Positions 52,513 through 63,220 are shown, numbered from the stretch's first letter. The stretch is 64,000 nucleotides of DNA from Tupaia tana (GCA_026018925.1 JAKSZU010000029.1:15675778-15739777), one strand, 5' to 3'. Notes: generated by a model not told the origin, from the letters alone. Numbers and translations are program-made.

Positions 52513-54479
52513 ATCGGTATAGAAGGTCCATTTCTCAGCACAATAAAAGCCATCTATGAAAAACCCATAGCAAACATCATCCTAAATGGAGAAAAGCTGA
52601 AAGCTTTCTGACTAAATACGGGGACAAGATAAGGGTGCCCACTTTCTCCACTCCTTTTTAATATAGTACTGGAAGCCCTTGCGAATGCAATCAATAAGGA
52701 GAAAAAAATAAAAGGCATCAGTATAGGAAAAGAAGAGATGAAACTCTATTTGCAGACGACATGATTGTGTACATAGAAGACCCAATGGTCTCCATGGAAA
52801 AATTACTGGAAGTAATACATGATTACAGTAAAGTTGCAGGATATAAAATCAATATACAGAAAATGACAGCATTTTTATATACGAATAACAGGCAGACTGA
52901 GATAGAACTGAAGAAAGTTATTAAATTTACCATAGCGACCAAAAGTATAAGATACTTAGGGATAAATCTAACCAAAGAAGTTAAAGACTTCCACAAGGAA
53001 AACTATGAGAAGCTAAAAAACAAAATTGAAAATGACACAAAAAAGTGGAAGGACATCCCATGTTCCTGGATTGGAAGAATTAATATAATCAAAATGGCAA
53101 TTCTACCCAAACTAATCTACATATTTAAAGCAATGCCAATCAAAGTACCAGACACATTCTTCACTGATCTAGAAAAGACAATCATGAAATTCGTCTGGAA
53201 TCATAAAAGACCCCGTATTGCCAAAACAATTCTACACAAAAAGAGTGCAGTGGGTGGCATTTTACTCCCTGACCCAAAAATATACTGCAAAGCTGTGGTA
53301 ATCAACACAGCATAGTATTGGCACAGAAACAGACAGGAGGACTAATGGAACAGAACAGAGTCCCCAGAAATAAATTCCCAAACATACAGTCAACTTATTT
53401 TTGACAAGGGGTACCAGTCAATCCAGTGGGAAAAGGAAAACCCCTTCAGCAAGTGGTGCTGGAAAAACTGGATTTCCACCTGTAGAAACATGAATCTGAA
53501 TCCCTACCTCTCACCGTTGACAAAAATCAAGTCAAGGTGGATCAAGGATCTAAATCTAACACCTCAAATTATAAAACTGCTCCTGGAAAACACTGAGGAA
53601 ACTCTGGGAGACATTGATGTAGGGAAAGACTTCTTAAATAAGACCCCCAAAGCACAGTCGATCATCCCCAAAATAGACAAGTGGGATTACATCAGACTAA
53701 GAAGTGTCTGCATGGCAAAAGACACAGTAATTAGTGTGAATCGAAAGCCCTCAGAATGGGAAAATATTTTTGTAAATTTTGCATCAAATAAGGGACTGAT
53801 AACCAGAATACACAAGGAACTAAAAACGGTGTTTGGAAAAAAGATGATCAACCCTATTAAAAGATGGGAGAAGGAGATGAAAAAAACACTCTCTAAAGAT
53901 GACATATGAATAGCCAGGAGGCATATGAAAAAATGTTCAACCTCCCTCATCATAAGGGAAATGCAGATAAAAACAACAATGAGGTACCACCTAACCCCAG
54001 TGAGAATGTCTAATATTAAAAAAAAACAAAAAATAAGTGTTGGCGGGGGTGTGGTGAGAGGGGAACTCTTTTACACTGCTGGTGGGAATGTAGATTGGTC
54101 CAACCACTGTGGAGAATAATTTGGAGATTCCTCAAAAATCTACAGATAGAACTACCATATGACCCAGCAATCCCACTCCTTGGTATCTACCCAAAGGACA
54201 GAAGAATTCTTAATTGAAAAAGTGCTTCCACATCGATGTTTATTGTGGCATTATTCACGATTGCTAAGACATGGAATCAACCCAAATGCCCTCGTATGGA
54301 TTAATGGATTGAAAAACTGTGGCACATATACTCAATGGAATACTATTCAGCCATAAAAAACAACAAAACCCTGGCTTTTAACAAAAAGTGGAAGAATATG
54401 AAGATTTACTGCTGAGTGAAGCAAGACAGGTTATGAAGGAGAGACACTGTACATCTCCAGTTAATATATACTGAATGTC

Positions 54480-54746
54480 GGGAACCAGCAGTTAGCGTAA
54501 TGGCTATGTCACTGGACTCCCACGTAGTCAACTGTGGTTTGCGTCCCAGACCCGGTGGCTTAAAACTCACGCCGGGCGCATGTGCGTGCGTGCCCAAGAT
54601 CCCGAGAAGAGAATGGAGGAGAAGGGATTGCGGCATGACCATCCCCCCGGGGGGTGATTTCTCACTTTCTGTCTCTACGTCTCTCTCTGTCTGTCTGGCG
54701 AGCGCACGCGCCCTATAACAAAAACCTCTCAAAAAAAAAAATATAT
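54480..54746 (+). mobile_element. SINE in the last ORF2 codons of L1-5
   Basis: TSD atatatactgaatgtc (54,464-54,479) and atatatactgagtgtc (54,747-54,762), one mismatch. Starts GGGAACCAGCAG like the youngest subfamily but has more changes (TCAACTGTGGTTTGCGTCCC). Confidence 0.9.
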
Positions 54747-54778
54747 ATATATACTGAGTGTCTGCATTCTATAACTGA

Positions 54779-55040
54779 AACTGATTGACGTCACGTTGTA
54801 CAAACACAAGAGATGGGTGTTAGTGCCAGAAGTGGAGTGTGTGGAGAAGAGGGACCTAAGGAAGAACATTTGGAAGAGGGATATGAAGAGAGAGCATTGA
54901 CAAGATGGGGAAGTGTGGTGTTATTGGTGGAAGATACTCTGATCAACTGGACTGCGGAGAAATGTTCACACACATACTGAAATGTCCACTTTGTAAGCTA
55001 AATAATATGATTGAATTTATATAAAAAATTAAAATAAAAA
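54779..55040 (+). other. L1-5 3' UTR
   Basis: AGAGATGGGTGTTAGTGCC, GTGGAGAAGAGGGACC, GAGAAATGTTCACAC, TTTGTAAGCTAAATAATATG; closest to the inverted fragment at 38,229. Confidence 0.8.
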
Positions 55041-55047
55041 ATATTTA

Positions 55048-55289
55048 TTTATTTAAGTTTTTGCCATAGAGAGCATACGCTCGCCAGAGGCAGAGAGATG
55101 AAAAGTGAGAAATCATCCCTCAACAGGGATGGCCACACCGCAATCCCTTCTCCTTTATTCTCCTCTCAGGATTTTAGTCATGTGCATACATGTGCCTGGT
55201 GTGATTTTTAAGCCACCAGGTCCAGGACTCAAACTGCAGCTGCCCATGTGGAAAAACAGTGCCATAAATACTACTTCACCTGTTGGCCC
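55048..55289 (-). mobile_element. SINE at the arm B boundary
   Basis: AAGTTTTTGCCATAGAGAGCATACGC end block to head CACCTGTTGGCCCC. It sits just outside the inner edge of arm B. Confidence 0.82.
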
Positions 55290-55610
55290 CAAGAATTAAA
55301 TACTTGAAGATTCCAAATGGCTATGTTCTGGATGCCACTCTTTCTTTTCAAAATTTTATGTATTTGTTTCATCAATGAGTGTGAGAAAGGAATAGAGAGA
55401 GGCACCCCCAAAAGGGTCTTCATCCCAGAGTCTATCTGCCACCTCAGGCAGCCTGCATCATGGCACATGCACATCCAGTGTGTACAAACATGCCCAGGGC
55501 TGAACCAGGGACCTTCCTTGTGCACGCTCTTACATTGCCCCTGCACCACCACCTGCCTGGATGACACTCTTGTTCCTAGCTCTTGTCAAACTCTAAGGTA
55601 AATATTCTAC

Positions 55611-56540
55611 TCACTCATGGGAAGGGACAGTGCTAAAAAGACGTCTCAGGACCCTCTTTATGTCCTTTTTCCTCAGGCTATAGATAAACCGGTTCAGTAT
55701 TAGGGTGACCACAGTGTACACCACTGAAGCAGTTGCACTGGCCTTGGAGTTATGGGTAGCGGCCAAACTGAGGTATACCCCAAGACCTGTGCCATAAAAC
55801 AAGAACACAACGGAGAGGTGAGACCCACATGTGGAAAACACTTTATACTTCCCTCTGGTGGATGTAATCCTCAGTATGGAGGAGACAATCTGGGAGTAAG
55901 GATAAAGGATTCCAGAAAAGGGAATAATACCCATCAGTTCAGAGGAGAGATACATCTCATTGAACAGGGTGTCTGAACAGGCCAGCTGGATGATCTGGTT
56001 GATTTCACAGAAGAAGTGGGGGATCTCCATGTCAGTGGAGAAGGACAACCATAATACCAGCAAAGTCCAGAGTAGAGAGTCCAGGATGCTCAAAGTCCAG
56101 AATGTCAACAGCCCAAAGCCACAAAGCCAGGGGGTTCATGATGACCGTGTAGTGCATGGGGAGACAGCCACAAGCCGGTCATAGGCCATCACAGTCAGGA
56201 GGAAGATGTCCCACTCTCAAAAAATGAGGAAAAAATACATTTGAGCGAGGTAGCCATCATAAGTGACAGTCTTGTTCTGGATGCAGATGTTCACCAGCAT
56301 CTTTGGGACGGTGGTGGAGGTGAAACAGATGTCACAGAAAGACAGGTTGGAGAGGAAGAAGTACATGGGGGTGTTTAGGTGGGAGTCAGTGATGGTGGCC
56401 AGGATAATGAGTAGGTTTCTGGTCAGAGTAATCAGGTACATAAATAGGAACAGCCCAAAAAGGATGGGCTGAAGGCCTGCTTCTTGTGAGAGTCTGAGGA
56501 AAATTAATTCTGGAAAATACATGTGATTTTCTGATTCCAC
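55611..56540 (-). pseudogene. Olfactory receptor pseudogene (family 7 type), arm B
   Basis: The start codon has become GTG (56,538-56,540; [14 protein letters not shown]). The first 300 bases are otherwise open ([27 protein letters not shown]). A frame disruption follows QMYFFLIF at about 56,217, in the MAYD region, and a second near 56,108. The 3' part is open: [47 protein letters not shown] (Asn of the NPFIY-type motif changed), stop 55,611-55,613. It pairs with the pseudogene at 48,078; their breaks differ, so they decayed separately after duplication. Confidence 0.92.
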
Positions 56541-56692
56541 GGAGCTGAAATGACTGTTGGGAAAGAGGCAATACCAGCAATACCTCACAAAGACATTCTT
56601 GGGACTAACTGTAATGGTGTGTACTGGACAGTTCTGCTTGGCAGGCAGAGGGCATATGAGAAGCTCAGGTTTGTTTCCCCACCTGCCCTAAA

Positions 56693-56776
56693 AGGTGAAG
56701 CATAATGGTGGGTTCTGTAATCCCAACTGGAAGGTTGAGACAGGAGGATTATGAGCTCAAGGAACATCTCAGTCAA
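56693..56776 (+). repeat. 7SL-derived SINE fossil, arm B
   Basis: AAGGTGAAGCATAATGGTGG, GTAATCCCAACTGGAAGGTTGAGACAGGAGGATTATGAG in pieces: first unit only, cut by a tRNA-SINE fragment. Confidence 0.68.
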
Positions 56777-56935
56777 TAGGCATACATGTATGTATGCATG
56801 CCCTAGATCTCAAGAGGAGAATAGAGGAGAAGGGATTGTGGCATGGCCATTCCTTCTGGGAGGGGGGTGATTTCCAGCCTCTCTTTCTGGCAAACACATG
56901 TGTCTGATAGCAAAAATTTCACTAATAAAAATAAA
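56777..56935 (+). mobile_element. SINE lacking its head
   Basis: Starts at CATACATGTATGTATGCATGCCC in the body, then AGAGGAGAATAGAGGAGAAGG and TCTGATAGCAAAAATTTC end. Confidence 0.75.
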
Positions 56936-56943
56936 TGTGTATA

Positions 56944-57100
56944 GGGGCCAGCAGATGGCACAGTAATTAAGGCACTGGGCTCTCATATGACTGACTGTGG
57001 TTGGAGTCTCAAACCTGACGACTTGCTTTCTCACTTTCCCTCTCTCTATATATATCTTCCTGATGAGTGCATGTGTCGTATAGCAAATGGGAAAATAATA
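56944..57100 (+). mobile_element. Short-type SINE
   Basis: GGGGCCAGCAGATGGCACAG head fused to CTTGCTTTCTCACTTTCCC; ATATATATCTTCC in the tail. Confidence 0.8.
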
Positions 57101-57270
57101 GTAATTATAAATAAGTAAAATTATATAAATGACTGTTAAAAAAAAAAGAATCTATTATTTAGATCAGTGGTTTACATGCAGGAGTAATTTTGCCCCCCTG
57201 GGGACACTTAGGCATGTCTAGAGACATTTCTATTTTCCACAAAAAGAATGAAAAAATTTAAAGATGCTGC

Positions 57271-57495
57271 AAGAAGATCCCTCATGACTCCTGTGAAATA
57301 GTCAATTCAGGGTACAAGAGAAATGAAGATTTTTTACTGATAATTCAGCCTCCAGCAAACAAGCTAGCATGGCAGGAGAGGCCAGGCCTTCAGGAGAAGA
57401 TCCCTCATGGCTCCTGTGAAATAGTCAATTCGGGGTACAAGAAAAATGAAGATTTTCTACTGATAACTCAGCCTCCAGCAAACAAGCTAGCATGA
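57271..57495 (+). repeat. HAL1-3 5' tandem units (123 bp x about 1.8)
   Basis: AGAAGATCCCTCATG recurs at 57,272 and 57,395. The 3' half of each unit (ATGAAGATTTT...CTCAGCCTCCAGCAAACAAGCTAGC) matches the young HAL1 monomers; the 5' half (GTGAAATAGTCAATTC) differs, so the unit has partly turned over. Confidence 0.8.
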
Positions 57496-57678
57496 TGGAT
57501 CTAAGGGCACTGTAGCTAAACATCCAAATACTATTAGAGTTAACATATTCTTCAATAGCTACTGAATCTACTGCACAAAGCGATCACAACAGAACGACCG
57601 AGAGATCATCTCTTTCTGCTTGCTCCTGAATGTTCGGATTGAACTTCAAGAATTAGGAAGAAACACACCATCCATCAG

Positions 57679-58970
57679 ATGACTAAAAATCACAACAGAA
57701 CCACAAGAAATATGAGAAAGCAAGAAAATACCTCTCCTCCAAGGGAAAAGAATAACTCGTATTCATTCACAAGCAGTTCAAAGGAAATCATGGGAATGTC
57801 TGATAAAGAATTTAGAAGGGAACCAGCAGTTAGCGTAATGGCTATGTCGCTGGACTCCCACGTAGTCGACCGCAGTTCGCGTCTCGGACCCGGTGGCTTA
57901 CAACTCACGCCGGGTGTGTGTGCGTGCGTGCCCAAGATCCCGAGAGGAGAATGGAGGAGAAGGGATTGCGGCGTGACCATCGCCCCTGGGGGGTGATTTC
58001 TCGCTTTCTGTCTCTATGTCTCTCTCTGTCTGTCTGGCGAGCGCACGCGCCCTATAGCGAAAAACCTCTCCAAAAAAAAAAAAAAGAAAAAGAATTTAGA
58101 ACATCCATTGATGGCGAAGCTAACAGAGATGGAAGAGAAAAGAGACATGAACTGCTGAAGATAAAGGAGAAAGAAGTTGATGAGCTCCAGGAGGTGAGGA
58201 AATTCTTGCAAGATCTAAGAGAGGAATTACACACTTTAAAAATGAATCAAAGGGACCTGTTAGAGATGAAGACTATAATAGAGGAAGTTAAAATCTCCCT
58301 TGAAAGTATTGAAAGCAGACTAGATCATACAGAAAATAGAATCTCAGACACAGAAGAGAAAATTGCAGGCCTAGAAAAATCCACCACAGAGACTGAGAAA
58401 ATTGCCCCCAAAATTTGAGAATAATATACAAGAAGTACTAGATACCATCAAACGTCCAAACATCTGGATAATTGGCATTCCAGAAGGTGAAGAGACCCAT
58501 AAGGGCATTGATAATCTATTCCATGAAATCCTGCAAGAAAATTTTTCAAACCTAGAGAGGCACTCAAAGATCCAGTCCCAAGAAATATAAAGGACCCCAA
58601 ACAGAATCAACCCAAGAAGATCTTCTCCAAGACACATTATAGCCAGGTTGACCAAAACCACAGACAAAGACAAGATACTAAGGCTGGGAAGAGAAAAACA
58701 TTAAAGATACCTACAAAGGATATCCCATCAGGTTAACAGCAGACCTCTCATCGGAAACAATGTGAGCGAGGAAAGAATGGGAAAATATATTCAAAGTGTT
58801 AAGAGAAAAGCAATTTCAGCCAAGAATACTGTACCTGGCAAGACTATCTTTTGTGTGGGAAGAAAAGTCAAGAACTTTCTCAGATAAACAAAACCTACCT
58901 AAAAGAATTTACCAGCACCAGACCAAGTCTCCAAGAAATTCTCAAGGGAGTGCTATATCAGGAAAGTTAA
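57679..58970 (+). pseudogene. HAL1-3 ORF1, broken
   Basis: MTKNHNRTTRNMRKQ at 57,679 corresponds to the intact HAL1 start. A SINE (57,818-58,088) splits the MSDKEFR segment. Afterwards come a shift at about 58,147 (GAGACATGAAC), coiled coil ESRLDHTENRISDTEEK (Arg, not TGA, at the L1 stop site), a shift near 58,412, RRM NIWIIGIPEGEETHKG, a TAA near 58,590, further shifts near 58,703 and 58,900, and the end at TAA about 58,970. Not translatable. Confidence 0.88.
57818..58088 (+). mobile_element. Young SINE in HAL1-3 ORF1
   Basis: Exact TSD aaagaatttagaa at 57,805-57,817 and 58,089-58,101. GGGAACCAGCAG/GCGTCT subfamily, almost identical to the copies at 22,913 and 37,742. Confidence 0.93.
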
Positions 58971-60095
58971 ATACAGACACACAGAAATAAGAGTTCAAAA
59001 ACTAAGAGAGTGGCCAACTTAATCATAGGGAGAAGTCTGGAATTGAATATTATATCCCAGAATTTAATTGGGAAAATTGAACCACAACAGAAGATAAAGT
59101 ACATGAGACTGAATTGGTGAAGTATAATTTTATGACTTTTGACTAAAATATTGCTGATTTTCTTGTAGGCTTTGTTATTTGGTTGTAAGGATTTGTGTCC
59201 TGTCTTGAGATATGGATAGGTTCATGCACCTATCATTTGATCAGAATCCTAACCTATTTTCTGGCTTTAAGCAAAGTTCCTTAGGATTTCTTTGACTTAA
59301 GTTAAATCTGGTTTTCTTAATAGTATCAAGTGAACTTGCTATTGAAAGTAGTTAGATTATTTAAGAAATTGTGTGATCAATACAATGTGGGTGGGAAAGG
59401 AATGGAAGACAATTGCAGACTCCAGAGATAGTGTGAGAAGAGGGTGGGAAAGGACAGAGGGTTAGAAATAGGGGTAAAAAAAATTTTCTAGAAACTAGAA
59501 ATAGAAAATTTGTTATAATATGCATGATTAAGTCACTATGCAGTATATTCTGGATGGGAAATCACATTTTGTATGCTGTGACGATGCTTAGGGAAAGAAT
59601 GTAAATTAAGTTGGAAAAAAAAGTTTCAGAAAAAAACTACCTATTTGATGACTGCAGTATGATATATAGCCCCAGCTAGGTGCTACTTTATAGGATGTTC
59701 ATTCTACTCATTGAGGCTTATGCCTAAAGTTGGACTTGTGTTCATAGAAATGTATATATCAGTTGTGCTTGCTATGAAAACATTTAGATTAATTAAGATC
59801 TTTAGTGACTCAATAAAATGTGGGGGAAAACAGTAGCAAACATAGATACCAGAGACAGTGGGAGGAGAGTGGGAGATAGCAGAGGGTAAGAGATAGGGAA
59901 TCGAGGACGAGAAAAAAAAGGCAAAACATATAGAAAACAAGAAATGGAAAATTATTTGTTGATGATAACATGTACGCTGATGTGCTTGATTGAACCAATA
60001 TACAGTGTACTCTGGATTGAAAATCTCATTTTGTTTGTTGGCATGATGTACAGTGAATGAATGTAAATAAATAAATTTAAATAAAAATAAATTTA
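58971..60095 (+). other. HAL1-3 3' UTR
   Basis: Modules at about 59,498-59,610 and 59,945-60,070. It has about 90 bases at 59,115-59,215 (GGTGAAGTATAATTTTATG...GATATGG) that copies 1 and 2 lack, so the young lineage lost this piece. Confidence 0.78.
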
Positions 60096-60269
60096 AAAAA
60101 ATTTAAAGATGCTGCTCAACATCATATGGTGCCCAAGATAGCTCCCTACAAAGGATAGTCAGCCCAAATTTTCACACTGTCATGGCGAGAAATGCTGATT
60201 CTCATACATTTCATGATTATAAACAATAACTTTTCTAAATAATTATTTATTTTGTTTTATTATTATTTT

Positions 60270-60417
60270 TTTTAAATTTTGCTGTAGGGCTCACCAGAGA
60301 GTGAGAAAGATAGATAGACAGAGAAGAAAAGGGAGAAAGCAAGCTGTCAAGTTCTCAACTTGAACTATGGTCGGCCATGTGGGAGTCCAGTGATTCAACC
60401 ACCATGCCACCTGCCAC
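60270..60417 (-). mobile_element. Short-type SINE shared by both arms
   Basis: GCTGTAGGGCTCACCAGAGAG to head CACCTGCCAC, followed by an (ATGAT)n-like run at 60,417-60,440. Arm A counterpart at 42,844. Confidence 0.75.
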
Positions 60418-60839
60418 ATGATATGATATGATATGATATTCACTTGTTGAATGAAGAAGGTGAAAGATCTGGAGCTGCCCTGACCCCCCACTCTTTGGAG
60501 AAGGAGATCCAAGCAGAGGAGGAAGAAACAGGCTGTAGGACAAATTCCATGTATTTGACTGTGATGGACAGTGTCTGAGAGTCTTTTGGGCATATTGCTT
60601 TTGTGAAGGAAAGAGTGATTAAAGGTCCTAGCCTTGAGGACCTGTCAAAGCATAAACACACCTACATATACACACACACAGTCTATAGTCATTTATACAG
60701 TATCCACAGATTTCCAACATTTACCACTGAGAGCTGAGCTTAGGAATCTTATCAACACCTATAGTTTTAGATCCTAGTTTCTCTATTTAAGAGCAGGCAT
60801 TCAATTCATTAAGTGCTGGCTATTTTCTTTTTCTTTCTT

Positions 60840-61098
60840 TTTTTTTTTTTTTTTAAGAATTTTTGTCATAGGTTTTGTACACTTGCTTGAGAGAGACAGA
60901 AAGGGAAAGTGACACATCATTCCCCACATGGAGGGATGGAGATGTTACAATCTCCTCTCCTCCATTCTCCTTACTAGATTATGGGTATGTGTGCACACAT
61001 GTCTCATGTGTTTTTCAAGTGCTAGGTCTAGGACTTGAACCATGGGGTTTGCCATGTATGACCCAGTGCCTTAACCACCATGCCACCTGCTGGCTTTA
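60840..61098 (-). mobile_element. SINE shared by both arms
   Basis: Counterpart of 41,468: on the left GTGCTGGCTATTTTC, on the right CTGCTGGCTTTATTTTTGTGC, in both arms. Confidence 0.85.
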
Positions 61099-61404
61099 TT
61101 TTTGTGCATTCTGTCTCAGATATTTTTGTTCTTCTCTTGCTGTTCATATCCTACCTCCACGCTGGTTCTCACTAAATTCAGAAATAACCAGAATTGGATA
61201 GCTGCAAATATAGGGCCCTTGGTGATTATGACCTACCAAGCCAGTAACATCTTTAGTGTGCCTATTCTTTTCCCCATTGTTGCCCAGCCATTTAGGGTTA
61301 TCCAAATGGTCTAATGATGCAATGTACTTCTATGTTTATTGTGGTAAAACTCACGTAGCATAAAATTCAACATTATAATCTTTTTTAATTTTTTTTTTCA
61401 TTTT

Positions 61405-61640
61405 CTTTTTAAGTTTTTGCCATAGGGTGTATGTGCTTGCTGGAAAAAGACAGAGAGAAAAAGTGAAAAATCACCCTGCAAGCAGGACGGTCATGCTGCA
61501 ATCCTTTCTCCTCCATTCTCCTCTTAGGATTTTGAACACTTACACATACACACCCACCTTGTTTTCAAGTTGCCAGGTCCAGGACTTGAGCTGCAGTTGA
61601 CAATATGGGAAGCCAACACTTTAACCATCAGCTGGCCCCT
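61405..61640 (-). mobile_element. SINE shared by both arms
   Basis: Counterpart of 40,945, between ACATTATAATC and CCCCTAATGTAACC. Body has GCAAGCAGGACGG instead of the usual G-rich block. Confidence 0.85.
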
Positions 61641-61944
61641 AATGTAACCATTTTAAAGGGTACAATACAGTGGCATTTTCACAATGCTATGTCCACATCA
61701 CCATTATCTAGTTCCAGAACTTTTTTGCCTCCCCCAAAGAAAACTGCATTTTCCCTGGAAGTCATTCACCATTCATCTCTCCACCAGCCTTAATAACCAC
61801 TAATCTTTCTTTCTCTATGGATTTGTTTATTCTGTATATTTTGTAAAAATGGTATCAGCAAATGCATCTTGTCATGTCTGTCTTCATTCACTGTTTATCA
61901 CTTACCATGTCTGCACCCTAAGTCCTTCTGACTAGAGGACTTTT

Positions 61945-62172
61945 TTTTTAAGGTTTTTGCTACAGGGCATGTCCACTCACCAGAAAGACAGTGAAAGGGA
62001 CAGTAAGAAATCATCACCCAAGGGGAATGGCCCACTGCAGTCCCTTGTCCTCCAGGAATTTTGGGCACACACACACATACATGCCTGGTGTGAGGTTTGA
62101 GTTGCCAAATCTGAGACTGGAACAGCAGTAAAAATTCCAGTGCCTTAACCACTACACTACCTGCTGGTCCCC
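61945..62172 (-). mobile_element. SINE shared by both arms
   Basis: Counterpart of 40,391, next to GCCTAGAAG. A deletion removes part of the anticodon/B-box region (GGAACAGCAGTAAAAATTCC). Confidence 0.82.
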
Positions 62173-62570
62173 TGCCTAGAAGATTCTTACCTTGACAACT
62201 CCAACTCCTCTTTCAAGGTTTATTTCTATGGTTTTCTTTTTCCTTTCAGATATCCTCTTTTCTTTTCTTATGTTTCTTCCTCTCAAATAACTGCCCCTAG
62301 GCAAAGTTGGACATTCTTCATTGCATTCAGTCTCCATTATGTTGCCTATCACAGAGTATTGATTTGATTTTTTTTTTTTGGTCTTTGTCCACTCTTTGAT
62401 GAAAAGAGAAATATCTTATCCCTTCCTTTATTCTACAACACAGTTGAATGCTTACAATAGAGTAATTCCTGGTCGTTCCTGCCTCAGTGAATGGAGAAGC
62501 AAATGCATTAATACATAATTACATGAGTAATACATGATTACATGACTTTAAAAGGAAATCATTAATAATG

Positions 62571-62771
62571 GATGAAAGGAAATTTGGGGGGGAAATGGAG
62601 AGGTAAGATACTTGTGAGACACAGATAAGATTTATTATCTGTTGACAAGGATGCGTATGGTGGTCTCAACTGGGCTGGACTGAGGTGTATATCATGCTGG
62701 GTAAAGTATCTTCACAATCTAAATGCTGTATAGTGATTTAATGTATGAATAATAATAAAAATATTTTTAAA
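62571..62771 (+). mobile_element. Short L1 3' end (arm B only)
   Basis: GGGGGGGAAATGGAGAGG, module TGTTGACAAGGATGCGTATGG...CTCAACTGGGCTGGACTGAGG, tail AATAATAATAAAAATATTTTTAA. TSD aataatg at 62,564-62,570 and 62,772-62,778. Confidence 0.8.
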
Positions 62772-62932
62772 AATAATGAAAAAAAGAATCAGGGACACAG
62801 AAAGAAAAGCTAAAGTGAGTGTGGAGGATGCAAAGGAGGGAATGGAATGAATAGGACAGCTGAAGCTACAAAATTGAAAGCCATAGCAGAGAAACCATAT
62901 TTTTCCCCAGTGTATTCATTTGTAAATTTATT

Positions 62933-63205
62933 TTATTTTTTTAATACATTCAATCACTATACATCATTTAGCTTGTACAGAGAATCTACCCAATATGAAA
63001 TACACCTCACACCAATCCAGTTGAGAATATTACACATTATCATCAACAGGTAATAAACCTGCAAATGTCTTACTTCTCTATTTGTCTCCCTAATTTCCTT
63101 CCTTACACTCCTCCCCTCTCCCACCCTCCTTCTACACTGTCTCCAGTGTCCATAACTATTTTCAACACTTTATGCCCTCCAATATTTCAGTGCAGAAAAA
63201 CTATA
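62933..63205 (-). mobile_element. L1 3' end, inverted
   Basis: Minus-sense 3' UTR: ATGGACACTGGAGACAGTG, GGAGAGGGGAGGAGTG, GATGATAATGTG...CTCAACTGGATTGGTGTGAGG, T-rich tail at 62,925-62,942. It marks the outer end of arm B homology. Confidence 0.8.
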
Positions 63206-63220
63206 TTAAGAAATATTAGG

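Larger units (their letters stand above)
50513..54778 (+). pseudogene. L1-5 ORF2 (endonuclease-RT), heavily broken
   Basis: ATG 50,513 (MANLNV) but frameshifts at about 50,570 and 50,980, stops and deletions at about 51,550-51,760 and 51,925, the nested insertion at 52,358, and a shift near 52,745. The RT catalytic FADD codons survive at 52,749-52,760. The last codons are split by a SINE; end TGA 54,776-54,778. It keeps the family order of endonuclease, RT and Cys-rich C-terminus (near 54,040). Confidence 0.88.
49957..55040 (+). mobile_element. L1-5: 5'-truncated LINE-1
   Basis: Begins inside ORF1 (RRM codons PNIRIIGIPEG) and runs through ORF2 to a canonical 3' UTR ending at about 55,040. 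It lies in the spacer between the two duplication arms. It contains a nested L1 3' UTR fragment (52,358-52,512) and a SINE (54,480). No TSD was identified. Confidence 0.88.
57271..60095 (+). mobile_element. HAL1 copy 3: older ORF1-only element
   Basis: Full-length layout (two 123-base 5' units, leader, ORF1, 3' UTR with two modules, AAATA tail) with TSD of about 20 bases ending tttaaagatgctgc at 57,251-57,270 and 60,096-60,115. It is clearly more diverged than copies 1 and 2 and has a SINE in ORF1 plus stops. It shows that the ORF1-only form has existed for some time. Confidence 0.9.
57163..60230 (+). mobile_element. MER20-like hAT fossil, arm B, split by HAL1-3
   Basis: Parts 57,163-57,270 (CAGTGGTTTACATGCAGGAG, TTTTGCCCCCCTGGGGACAC) and 60,116-60,230 (TCAACATCATATGGTGCCC). 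HAL1-3 sits at GATGCTGC, a conserved MER20 position. Confidence 0.82.
55300..62905 (-). repeat. Inverted duplication, arm B
   Basis: Reverse-orientation counterpart of 39,165-49,480. From inner to outer edge: OR 3' flank (AAGAGTGGCATCCAGAACAT), OR pseudogene, 7SL-like SINE, MER20, then single-copy blocks in the reverse order of arm A, up to GCTATGGCTTTCAATTTTG-equivalent at about 62,890. Arm-specific: HAL1-3 and the L1 3' end at 62,571. Divergence is visible throughout, so the event is old. Confidence 0.85.

Noticed and set aside
40956..62200. CRISPR-like or satellite array from the regularly recurring similar blocks
   Set aside because: Blocks are dispersed SINEs in both orientations with TSDs, not regularly spaced direct repeats; the genome is mammalian.
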